NCBI GenBank assembly: GCA_024638585.1
Contig: JAHEKA010000087.1
Coordinates: forward strand, 1 to 8,355
Origin: Rhodospirillales bacterium
GTDB lineage: Bacteria; Pseudomonadota; Alphaproteobacteria; SMXQ01
DNA length: 8,355 bases
Direction of reading: 5' to 3'
Shown: positions 1 through 5,654 of the stretch, one piece after another
Layout of the letters: the number at the start of each line of letters is the position of its first letter
How positions within the stretch are numbered: the first letter of the stretch is position 1
Translations under genes and position numbers: made by a program
Notes under the pieces: generated by a model
The model's input: the letters and a program-made list of their open reading frames with translations, nothing else
Databases searched by the model: none
What the model was told of the DNA's origin: nothing

Positions 1-186
1 GGAATGGGCCAGGAAAGCCACCCCCATGACGAACAGGATCCGCGCCCGGGGCCGGATCGCAAGGCGCGGCAGCCAGATCGACGCCGCGCGCAGGCATTCG
101 TAATGGACCAGGACACAGATCGCGACCAGAACGACGGCGAGGCCCATGGAGGTGAACAGAGAGGTGGTTTCCGAGGCAAGAGACAT
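1..186 (-). CDS. Probable two-pore-type potassium channel, N-terminal part (runs off the left edge)
   Basis: Only the first 62 codons lie in the window. The start is the ATG at 186-184, preceded by AAGGGG at a normal ribosome-binding distance. Residues about 14-28 form a hydrophobic first membrane helix (GLAVVLVAICVLV). They are followed by HYECLR, a basic stretch (RLAIRPRAR), and the beginning of a second hydrophobic helix (ILFVMGVAFLAHS). This order, with an H-Y-E-x-L-R motif, a polybasic turn and a second helix ending in L-A-H, matches my memory of small bacterial proteins annotated as two pore domain potassium channels (Ion_trans_2 type). The selectivity filter (T-x-G-[FY]-G-D) would lie beyond the left edge, so the channel assignment cannot be proven here. 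The gene is 75 bp downstream of the coiled-coil membrane protein on the same strand, so it may be co-transcribed with it. The membrane-protein call is firm; the channel family is a moderate inference. Confidence 0.55.
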   Translation of the reverse strand, partial: MSLASETTSLFTSMGLAVVLVAICVLVHYECLRAASIWLPRLAIRPRARILFVMGVAFLAHS

Positions 187-261
187 GGCGATCCCCTTGA
201 AAGATGGACCGGCGCGGCCGGTCAGGTCAGGGAATCAGTTTTACGGGTTGTGCGGACCAGG

Positions 262-1278
262 TCAATTCATGCGGCCGACGGCGCGCGACAACAAGACATA
301 GACCTTGCCGACATCGGAGGTCACGAAGGCGGAGCTGAGCAGGTTGCCCGGGTCCGAGCGGTCGGCCTGCTCCAAGAGCTCAGCAAAGGAATCGAGGTAG
401 CGGTCGGCGCATTTCCGAAACTCCGGATCGGCGTCGTAATGGATGCGGATCTGGTCCTGAATCCGCCGTGCCTCGCCGTTGCCGAGCAGCGAGCGCAGGA
501 ACACGTTCTTGTCACCGCGGGAGAACTGGCGCCATAGCTTTTCCGGAACCGGACGTTCGATCAGCCGCGTGACGTCAACGCCAAGCGCCCCAAGTTCATC
601 CACCACCTGCTTGGAATCGCGCAGGAATCCTTCGCGCACCACATCAAGCGTGGTGCGGCGGACCGCCTCCGCCGCCTCATTCGCCTGGGTCGCGGCCTCG
701 CCAAGCGCCCGCGCCTGGCGGTCGATCGCCTCGTTGATTTTCTCAGCCCGTGACGATGCCGCATCCAGTTCCGTGCCATGGGCCTTCAGAATCCCGGCCA
801 TGGTCTCCATCCGGCGGGCCGCGGTCTCGGCGGCGCCGTCCACCGCCAGCCCGGCCTCATTGATGCGCGCCTCGATCTCACGGGCGGCCTGGCGAATGCG
901 GCTCTCCGCCCGGTTGGCCGCCGCCTCGCTGGCATCGGCCAAGGTCTCGGCGTGGTGTTCAAGCGCCTGGGCCACGGCCTCGACCTCCAGGCGCGCATCG
1001 GTTGGCGGATAGATCAGGAGATCCAGGCGCGCCTCGAGCGCCCGGGCCGCCTCTTCCATCTCGGCACGGGTTGTCACATAGGCAAGGCCCAGGATCAGCG
1101 CCGCCGGCGGCACCACAACTCCCAGCACGAAGGCCCCCAGCTCATGGGGAAGCAGATAGGCCAGATTGGACCAGCCGATGTGAGTGTTGACGTAATAGGC
1201 CACGGCGGCGAGCCAGGCGATGCTCACGATCACGCCGGCTATGCGCCAGGACCGGAAACGGGTCGGCCGCGCGCTCAT
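262..1278 (-). CDS. Two-TM coiled-coil membrane protein, TipN-like architecture
   Basis: This 338-residue protein has an Arg-rich N-terminus and two predicted membrane helices at about 12-30 and 46-69. From about 70 to 230 there is a long Ala/Glu/Arg-rich coiled coil with heptad-like spacing. A globular C-terminal segment follows (about 231-336) containing PVPEKLWRQFSRGDKNVF, a D-x-E-F-R-x-x-x-D-R-Y-L stretch and SDVGKVYVLLSRAVGR. Both termini should be cytoplasmic. Two N-terminal membrane helices followed by coiled coil is the layout of the Caulobacter polarity factor TipN, which is much longer (over 800 residues). The C-terminal segment also feels familiar from alphaproteobacterial polarity proteins, but I cannot confirm homology by eye. 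The TipF-like gene two positions upstream makes a polar or flagellar role attractive. The start is the ATG at 1278 with a weak GGGAAACA leader, 102 bp after the HAD gene. It could instead be an unrelated scaffold or chemoreceptor-like protein, although no MCP signalling hairpin is visible. Confidence 0.8.
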   Translation of the reverse strand: MSARPTRFRSWRIAGVIVSIAWLAAVAYYVNTHIGWSNLAYLLPHELGAFVLGVVVPPAALILGLAYVTTRAEMEEAARALEARLDLLIYPPTDARLEVEAVAQALEHHAETLADASEAAANRAESRIRQAAREIEARINEAGLAVDGAAETAARRMETMAGILKAHGTELDAASSRAEKINEAIDRQARALGEAATQANEAAEAVRRTTLDVVREGFLRDSKQVVDELGALGVDVTRLIERPVPEKLWRQFSRGDKNVFLRSLLGNGEARRIQDQIRIHYDADPEFRKCADRYLDSFAELLEQADRSDPGNLLSSAFVTSDVGKVYVLLSRAVGRMN

Positions 1279-1380
1279 TGTTTCCCGTGGTGGCTCCCTG
1301 GTTTCTTTTCCGGGCGCTTTCTGCCCTCGCCCTTGGCCTAAAACACTATCGGCAGCGGCCTGATCCGTCCAGCAGAACCC

Positions 1381-2277
1381 TTACCAGACAAAGGCGGCGA
1401 TGGCGGCGCGCGGGAAGGTCCCGGCCGCGGCGCAGGCTTCTTCCAGGCGCTCCCCGGTCGGAGTCTCGCCATAGGCAAGGCCCAGCTCGGCGCCATGAAT
1501 GCCGGAGGTGACCAGCACCGAATCGATGCCCGCCCCGGCGGCGCCGCGGATGTCGGTGGCAAGCGAATCACCGATCGCGACCAATCGGGCGGGATCAGGG
1601 ATTCCCATCAACTCCAGGCAGGCCTGATAAGTTTCCGCGTGGGGCTTGCCGAACTGATGCACCGCGCCGCCGAGCTCCCCATAGCGCAAGGCCAGCGCTC
1701 CGGCGCAGATGATGCGGTTCCCCGCGCGGATCACCTCGATATCGGGGTTGGCGCAGACCATGGGCATGGCACAGGCGGCGGCCTCACCCAGCAGCGGCTC
1801 GTAATCGGCCACCGTCTCGCCATCCTCCCAGGGGCCGGTATTGAGGATGAAGGCGCCCTCCTCCGGGCTGTCGACCGTGGTGAGTCCGAGACCGTCCAGC
1901 AGCCCGTCATCCCGGGCCGGGCCGATATGCAGGCAGCGCCGACCCAGCGCCACGGCCCAGGGCAAGGTTCTCTGATCGAGCGCGCGCCAGGCCAGTTCGC
2001 CCGACGACAGCACGTCGTCATAAAGGTCCCGGTCGATGCCGATCTGGGTCATCCCTTCGATCACCGCGCTCGACCTCCGAGGCGCATTGGAGAGCATCAC
2101 CACCTTGCGGCCGCTCGCCTTGATCCGGGCCAACGTGTCCGTGACCCCGGGATAGGGATGCCGGCCGTCGTGAATCACCCCCCAAAGGTCGAGGATCAGA
2201 CCGTCATAGGGTTCCAGGAACGCAGCCAAACCAGTGAGGATGCGAATTTCCCGGTCCGGCGGGGAGGAAGAGGACAT
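1381..2277 (-). CDS. HAD superfamily class IIA hydrolase (TIGR01459-like)
   Basis: This 298-residue cytoplasmic protein is of the NagD-like class IIA HAD type. HAD motif I is DLWGVIHDG at about 30-38, where the first Asp is the expected nucleophile. The position that is Asp in typical D-x-D HAD phosphatases is Trp here, as I recall for the TIGR01459 group. Motif II is SNAPRR (63-68), the motif III lysine is in FGKPH (209-213), and motif IV is GDSLATD (236-242), followed by G-A-A-G-A-G. The large insert between motifs II and III is the C2 cap of class IIA. The substrate is unknown and is probably a small phosphorylated metabolite. I chose the ATG at 2277. An in-frame GTG at 2313 would add 12 residues of unremarkable sequence, and neither start has a strong ribosome-binding site. 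The gene lies 93 bp downstream of the TipF-like gene on the same strand, and that adjacency is one I recall from other alphaproteobacteria. Confidence 0.9.
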   Translation of the reverse strand: MSSSSPPDREIRILTGLAAFLEPYDGLILDLWGVIHDGRHPYPGVTDTLARIKASGRKVVMLSNAPRRSSAVIEGMTQIGIDRDLYDDVLSSGELAWRALDQRTLPWAVALGRRCLHIGPARDDGLLDGLGLTTVDSPEEGAFILNTGPWEDGETVADYEPLLGEAAACAMPMVCANPDIEVIRAGNRIICAGALALRYGELGGAVHQFGKPHAETYQACLELMGIPDPARLVAIGDSLATDIRGAAGAGIDSVLVTSGIHGAELGLAYGETPTGERLEEACAAAGTFPRAAIAAFVW

Positions 2278-2370
2278 GAATTGGCTCGCGGCTGATGAAC
2301 AAGATGCGGGCACCTTGTGCCACGGAGGCGCGCGGATGTGAAGGGGGATGGGGGCGGCCGGTAGGGCCGG

Positions 2371-3738
2371 TCAGTTCATCTTGGACAGGCGGGGTTCGCC
2401 GAACAGGAATCCCTGGCCGAAATCGATACGGAAGTCCAAAAGCTCCACCAGGTTCTGTTCCTGCTCGAACTTGCTGACGATCAGGTCGATATCGTGGCTA
2501 TCCATGGCCCGCTTCAGGGCGCCGACATCGACCCCCACAACGGTGTCTGCGGCCAATGCCAGGTCGTCCCCGCCGGCACCGCCGGCAGCGTCCGCACCGG
2601 CCATGGCCTGTTCCTCGGCGGCAGCGAATTTCAACAGCACGTCGGAATCGATCTTGATGAAGCGGAAACCCAGGGCCGAGAGGACCTCCAGGTTGAGGGC
2701 CTGCAGATCTTCCACCTGGTCGAGGGAGAAGTGGAACCCGATGGGCCCTAGCCTGGTGGCGTATTCGCCGATCTCCCGGCGGTGGGTCTCCAGGTCGTCC
2801 TGGGAGAATTCGAAGATGATGTTCTTGGCAAGCTCCTGATGGGCGCCCATGAACTCCACGAAATCGGAGAAGAAGTCCCGATCCTGCAAGGTATTGGCGG
2901 AGATGTTGCAGAAGAATCCCACATTGGGCCGGCGGTCCTGAAGCCGGCGCACCAGCTGGACGCAGCGGAACAGCAGCATGTTGTCGATGGCGCCGATCAG
3001 GCCTTCCTGCTTGGCGATCTCCATGTAGTGGTCGGGACTGATGACGGTCCCGTCGGCGGCCCGGATGCGGGAGAAACATTCATAGAAAACCGGCTTGCGC
3101 TGGGGCAGGCCGACGATCGGCTGCAGATAGAGATCAACCCGTTCCTTGCGCAGGCCTTCGCGCACGATATCGAGGACTTCGCCCTCGTCGAGCCCGTCCG
3201 CCGCTTGTGCCGCCTGATCGGGCGCGTCCCGGGCCGGGGCCTGGGCTTTCTCGTCCGCCCGCGCCGGACCGGTTTCGGTTTCTGCCGGCCTGGCCTGTTT
3301 GGAACGGGAGGTGGAGAGCTGCTCGATCAGGTTCTGCAGGACCCGGACCTCGGATACCACGCGGTCGAGCTCGGCATTGTCGCGTTTGGTGCCGCCTTCC
3401 TCGATGGCCTGGAGATTTTCGCCGATTTCCGCGATGACCCGGCGCAGGGTGTCGATTTCGCCGCGCAGTTCTTCGGCATCGCTGCCCAGGATCAGGACAT
3501 GGCCCAGCGCCTCGGCGTTCTGTTCGTACCGGACATGGGATTCATGGACCACGAGGCCGCCCACGAACACTACCCCGCCGGCCAGCCAGCTTGCGGGAGG
3601 CGCCATGGCGGGCACCAACTCCGGCAACACCAGGCCGACGGCAATGGCCAGCAAGGCGTAACAGGAGGCGAGCAGGATGTGCTTCAGGATTCGGATGGTT
3701 CGGCCCTTTCGCTTGCGCGCGATGAACCGGGAAAACAT
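2371..3738 (-). CDS. tipF: TipF-like membrane-anchored degenerate EAL-domain protein
   Basis: The chosen 455-residue protein begins MFSRFIARKRKGR. Two membrane segments follow at about 18-41 and 49-64, then a coiled coil at about 70-145 and a Pro/Ala/Glu-rich linker. A C-terminal EAL domain covers about 203-450. The opening YLQPIVGLPQRK is the TipF-type form of Q-P-I-V. The EAL signature itself reads E-C-F (Glu220). Residues matching conserved EAL positions are Asn278 (CNIS), Glu309 (IIFEFSQ), Lys362 (IKID), Glu425 and the QGF turn (442-444). The D-D-F-G-T-G loop is replaced by SLDQVED and A-E-G-V-E by SKFEQ. Phosphodiesterase activity is therefore doubtful and c-di-GMP binding more likely. 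Caulobacter TipF is a c-di-GMP-binding positioner of flagellum assembly with the same domain order and about the same size. The reading frame stays open to 3918, but that extension would translate an intergenic inverted repeat, so the internal ATG at 3738 is preferred. It lacks a clear Shine-Dalgarno. Confidence 0.85.
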   Translation of the reverse strand: MFSRFIARKRKGRTIRILKHILLASCYALLAIAVGLVLPELVPAMAPPASWLAGGVVFVGGLVVHESHVRYEQNAEALGHVLILGSDAEELRGEIDTLRRVIAEIGENLQAIEEGGTKRDNAELDRVVSEVRVLQNLIEQLSTSRSKQARPAETETGPARADEKAQAPARDAPDQAAQAADGLDEGEVLDIVREGLRKERVDLYLQPIVGLPQRKPVFYECFSRIRAADGTVISPDHYMEIAKQEGLIGAIDNMLLFRCVQLVRRLQDRRPNVGFFCNISANTLQDRDFFSDFVEFMGAHQELAKNIIFEFSQDDLETHRREIGEYATRLGPIGFHFSLDQVEDLQALNLEVLSALGFRFIKIDSDVLLKFAAAEEQAMAGADAAGGAGGDDLALAADTVVGVDVGALKRAMDSHDIDLIVSKFEQEQNLVELLDFRIDFGQGFLFGEPRLSKMN

Positions 3739-4042
3739 GCTCAAAAAGGCTTGAAATATGGTTAACGGATGATGAGCGCGGGAGCCCGCGATCGGCTGAT
3801 CCTGGTCTTCAATGGACGGGGGCCTGGTGAGCCCTTCTGATTCTAAATCGGCGTTGATTGAATGCCCGCCAATGATCCAAGGCGGACATCGGCAATTCTG
3901 ATGGTCAATCCAACCCATTTTTCAGGCGTTGGATATGGTCGTCTCCGACGCCAAGCGCCGCAACATGGCACAGGTTTTGCAATGTCGATTCTCCAACGCG
4001 GCGTCTCAATCCGGCTAATGAGGGCAGGTCACCGGCGGCAGG
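3739..4042. other. Intergenic region upstream of the TipF-like gene
   Basis: This gap of about 300 bp separates the TipF-like start from the stop of the small membrane protein; both genes are on the minus strand. It should carry the minus-strand promoter for the TipF block, but I could not find a convincing -35/-10 pair. It holds one copy of the 28-bp inverted repeat (3862-3889) and part of a short tandem duplication near 4025. Several frames are open here, but none resembles a protein I know. Confidence 0.6.
3862..3889. repeat. 28-bp inverted repeat, copy 1
   Basis: The left arm is ATGCCCGCCA (3862-3871), the centre ATGATCCA (3872-3879) and the right arm AGGCGGACAT (3880-3889). The arms pair at 8 of 10 positions. 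Total length and 8-nt centre are the same as in the near-perfect copy at 7824-7851. It lies about 125 bp upstream of the TipF-like start. Confidence 0.6.
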
Positions 4043-4052
4043 TCACCAGCGG
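4025..4052. repeat. 14-bp tandem duplication spanning a stop codon
   Basis: CAGGTCACCGGCGG (4025-4038) is followed directly by CAGGTCACCAGCGG (4039-4052), matching at 13 of 14 positions. The second unit overlaps the last codons and stop of the minus-strand membrane protein. Each unit contains the same TCA, so either could supply the stop. It is probably a replication-slippage product. Confidence 0.6.
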
Positions 4053-4453
4053 TAGTGGGGCGCCCGCTCGCCGCGTAGGAAGCGAACGGTGTCGATTGTG
4101 TCCACCACGAGCGAGATCATGTTCGTGACGAACAGCAGGAGGAGCCAGTTGGCCAAGGCCGGTTCACTCATGATGGCGTCGATACGCGTCGCCATCCACG
4201 CGAACATGGGGACCCACAGGACGTGGATTGAGCCTAGGACGCGTGTGAATCCGATGCGTTGATAGATCAGCGTCAGACCCGTAACCGCAATCCCAGACAC
4301 TGCGAGCACGACCTGCGCCTCGATATGGGTGATGAAATACAGACAGGTGGCGTTGACGCCGACGAGCCATACGCACCACAAACGCGGAATCGGGCGGAAC
4401 CGAAGAAAGACCACGCCGCAAAGTTCGGCCATGCTACGCAGAAAGCCGCCCAT
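4043..4453 (-). CDS. Small four-TM inner-membrane protein of unknown function
   Basis: This 136-residue protein has four hydrophobic segments at about 25-43, 46-65, 73-90 and 100-120. The HIEAQ motif at 43-47 sits in the loop between the first two. A Gly-Phe-Thr-Arg turn precedes helix 3, and the tail is charged (RFLRGERAPHYRW). I recognise the general pattern (a W-x-x-W-L-x-x-x-N segment, x-x-E-A-Q, G-F-T-R-x-L-G) from uncharacterised alphaproteobacterial membrane proteins but know no function or family name. There are no channel, transporter or enzyme motifs. The ATG at 4453 has TAGGGGGG five bases upstream and is preferred. A GTG at 4477, also with a G-rich leader, would add eight residues. 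The gene is isolated, with about 300 bp of non-coding DNA downstream and about 270 bp upstream. Confidence 0.75.
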   Translation of the reverse strand: MGGFLRSMAELCGVVFLRFRPIPRLWCVWLVGVNATCLYFITHIEAQVVLAVSGIAVTGLTLIYQRIGFTRVLGSIHVLWVPMFAWMATRIDAIMSEPALANWLLLLFVTNMISLVVDTIDTVRFLRGERAPHYRW

Positions 4454-4620
4454 AACGACCCCCCTACGGGATTCCACTTGTGGCCCCCCTTGCGATCAGG
4501 CCTGCTTCGATACCGCTCGGTGGGCAGCCCGGCAGGGAATCGTCGGGGTCTGCCAAGCCGAAGCCATCCATGCCATCGAGTGTGACTCGGACGGGCATGC
4601 CGCACAATGCAATTGGCCTC

Positions 4621-4646
4621 AGCCGGCCGGATGGGCGGCTTTTCTT
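4621..4646 (+). terminator. Rho-independent terminator-like hairpin
   Basis: AGCCGGCC (4621-4628) pairs with GGGCGGCT (4633-4640) across a GGAT tetraloop with one G-G mismatch, followed by TTTCTT. The orientation fits termination of a plus-strand transcript about 75 bp before the DUF411 gene. No plus-strand gene is visible upstream. Confidence 0.45.
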
Positions 4647-4684
4647 ATGCAGGAGGCGCGCTAGGCTCTGGGAAGGATTGCTCT

Positions 4685-4690
4685 TATACT
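4685..4690 (+). promoter_or_regulatory. Possible -10 box for the DUF411 gene
   Basis: TATACT lies 30 bases before the ATG at 4721 and differs from TATAAT at one position. No good -35 element is seen at 16-18 bp spacing (the region reads TAGGCT), so an activator or an alternative sigma factor could be involved. This is a suggestion only. Confidence 0.25.
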
Positions 4691-4720
4691 GATCATGAAC
4701 TGAAGTCTTGGAGAAACGCG

Positions 4721-5185
4721 ATGACCAACCTGTCCCGCCGTTCATTCATCAGTCTTGCGTCGCTTGGCGCCTTAACATCTTTCGGCGGGCACTTCATGCT
4801 GAAGGCACATGCAGCCACGCCTGTATTAGAGGTCTACAAGTCTCCTTACTGCGGCTGCTGCGGCAGCTGGGTAGTCCATATGCGCGATGCGGGTTTCAAG
4901 GTGGATGTGACCAATTTGGAGGACCTTGACCCGATCAAGTCAAAGTTTGGCATCGCACGTGATCTGCAGTCCTGTCATACCGGCATCATAGAAGGTTACG
5001 TCATCGAAGGGCATGTGCCGGCTGGGGATGTTTCCAGATTGCTGTTGGAACGCCCAGCTGCAATCGGTCTCGCGGTTCCCGGCATGCCGATCGGTTCGCC
5101 GGGCATGGAGCAGGGAGGGCGCAAAGACCCTTACCAGGTCGTCTTGTTTTCCGCTACTGAGAGGCGGATCTTCGCGCGCCATTGA
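4721..5185 (+). CDS. Tat-exported DUF411 metal-binding protein
   Basis: This 154-residue protein starts at the ATG at 4721, preceded by GGAG at 8 bases. The N-terminus carries a twin-arginine motif (SRRSFI, 5-10), a hydrophobic stretch and an A-x-A cleavage site (AHA, 29-31), so the mature protein should be periplasmic. The mature part shows the DUF411 hallmarks. These are VYKSPYCGCCGSW with the Cys cluster at 44-47, QSCHTG with Cys85 and His86, IEGYVIEGHVPA (90-101), GLAVPGMPIGSPGME (116-130) and DPYQVVLFS near the end. DUF411 proteins are commonly linked with copper or other metal handling; CGCC and C85/H86 are the likely ligands. The linkage to metals is known for the family; the specific metal here is not shown. 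No copper-resistance genes flank it, which is unusual. Tat rather than Sec export would suggest folding or metal loading before secretion. Confidence 0.92.
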   Translation: MTNLSRRSFISLASLGALTSFGGHFMLKAHAATPVLEVYKSPYCGCCGSWVVHMRDAGFKVDVTNLEDLDPIKSKFGIARDLQSCHTGIIEGYVIEGHVPAGDVSRLLLERPAAIGLAVPGMPIGSPGMEQGGRKDPYQVVLFSATERRIFARH

Positions 5186-5287
5186 GCCCGTTGGATTTGA
5201 CCAAATTCCCCCAGAGCGGATAGCACGTATTGAATAGAGCGGCTTCCTTTGGTCGGCCAGTGACAATTAGTCAACCACCAACTTTCG

Positions 5288-5521
5288 ATGACCGGCTTTC
5301 TCACGCCGCGCACCTATCCCACCGACACCATCGTCGTCCGATGTGGCCAATGCTGGCGGGAGGGGCGTTATGGACGCGGCACCCTGGCGGATAGGTTCGG
5401 CCCCTATAAGGCCATGCCCGACATCCTCAACGCCATCACCGAGGACTGTGCCAGGAACGCGCCCATGTCGGCGGACAGGTGCAAGGCGGTTTATGCGGGG
5501 TTGGCGGCGTTAACTTCATGA
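5288..5521 (+). CDS. Four-cysteine (zinc-ribbon-like) small protein
   Basis: This 77-residue protein has four cysteines arranged as C-x2-C at 19-22 and single cysteines at 54 and 65, giving a plausible zinc-binding set. Between them lies GRYGRGTLADRFGPYKAMPDIL, followed by a D-C-x-R segment and D-R-C-K. I recognise this pattern (R-C-x-x-C-G-R-x-G-R-Y, L-x-x-R-F-G, L-P-D-L-L, D-C-P, D-R-C) from uncharacterised alphaproteobacterial and phage-associated mini-proteins; no function is known to me. The ATG at 5288 is the only start in frame before an upstream stop, and it lacks a Shine-Dalgarno, so expression is uncertain. Its TGA stop (5519-5521) lies inside the left arm of a 28-bp inverted repeat. 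The original C-terminus may therefore have been replaced by the repeat. Confidence 0.6.
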   Translation: MTGFLTPRTYPTDTIVVRCGQCWREGRYGRGTLADRFGPYKAMPDILNAITEDCARNAPMSADRCKAVYAGLAALTS

Positions 5522-5545
5522 TCGCTTCTGACCCAAAGCGGACAT
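5518..5545. repeat. 28-bp inverted repeat, copy 2
   Basis: The left arm is ATGATCGCTT (5518-5527), the centre CTGACCCA and the right arm AAGCGGACAT (5536-5545). The right arm is identical to that of the perfect copy at 7824-7851, and the left arm matches ATGTCCGCTT at 8 of 10 positions. It overlaps the stop codon of the four-cysteine gene. Confidence 0.7.
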
Positions 5546-5558
5546 TACAGTTTCGGGC

Positions 5559-5578
5559 TCAAACCTTGTATGGTTTGA
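5559..5578. promoter_or_regulatory. Perfect 7-bp dyad upstream of the MBL gene, possible operator
   Basis: TCAAACC (5559-5565) and GGTTTGA (5572-5578) are perfect inverted arms around TTGTAT. It lies 76 bp before the preferred MBL start and is followed by AAA rather than a T-run. It resembles a repressor binding site more than a terminator. It could also be a weak hairpin ending the upstream gene. Confidence 0.35.
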
Positions 5579-5654
5579 AAACACCCCTTCAACAAGGTAT
5601 CAGCGGCGTCTAATGCTTCCGGCGCAGCCAGGTATCGGAGGAAAACCAGGGAAG

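Larger units (their letters stand above)
4454..4720. other. Divergent intergenic region between the membrane protein and DUF411 genes
   Basis: The two flanking genes diverge, so promoters for both should lie here. On the plus strand it contains a well-formed terminator-like hairpin (4621-4646) and a TATACT box (4685-4690). Short frames are open on both strands between 4464 and 4692, but I recognise none of the predicted peptides and they mostly shadow one another. The hairpin has no obvious plus-strand gene before it, which leaves room for a small RNA or the tail of a lost gene at about 4480-4620. Confidence 0.5.

Noticed and set aside
207..223. GACCGG-N5-CCGGTC hairpin between the coiled-coil gene and the channel gene
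   Set aside because: A six-base GC stem without a T-run is common in such DNA, so it was not called as a terminator.
4..537. Long plus-strand open frame of 177 codons at the left edge
   Set aside because: It overlaps two well-supported minus-strand genes, and its composition is that of an antisense shadow in high-GC DNA.
2782..3765. Plus-strand frame of 327 codons opposite the TipF-like gene
   Set aside because: It is the exact antisense of the coiled-coil and EAL coding sequence with its recognisable motifs; no family features were seen in the plus-strand product.
3739..3918. N-terminal extension of the TipF-like protein by 60 residues
   Set aside because: The extension has no domain, would translate an intergenic inverted repeat, and places a hydrophilic stretch before the basic MFSRFIARKRKGR start that normally precedes the first membrane helix.
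5186..5287. Possible RNA gene or promoter between DUF411 and the four-cysteine gene
   Set aside because: No cloverleaf, strong hairpin or clear -35/-10 pair could be found in these 100 bases.
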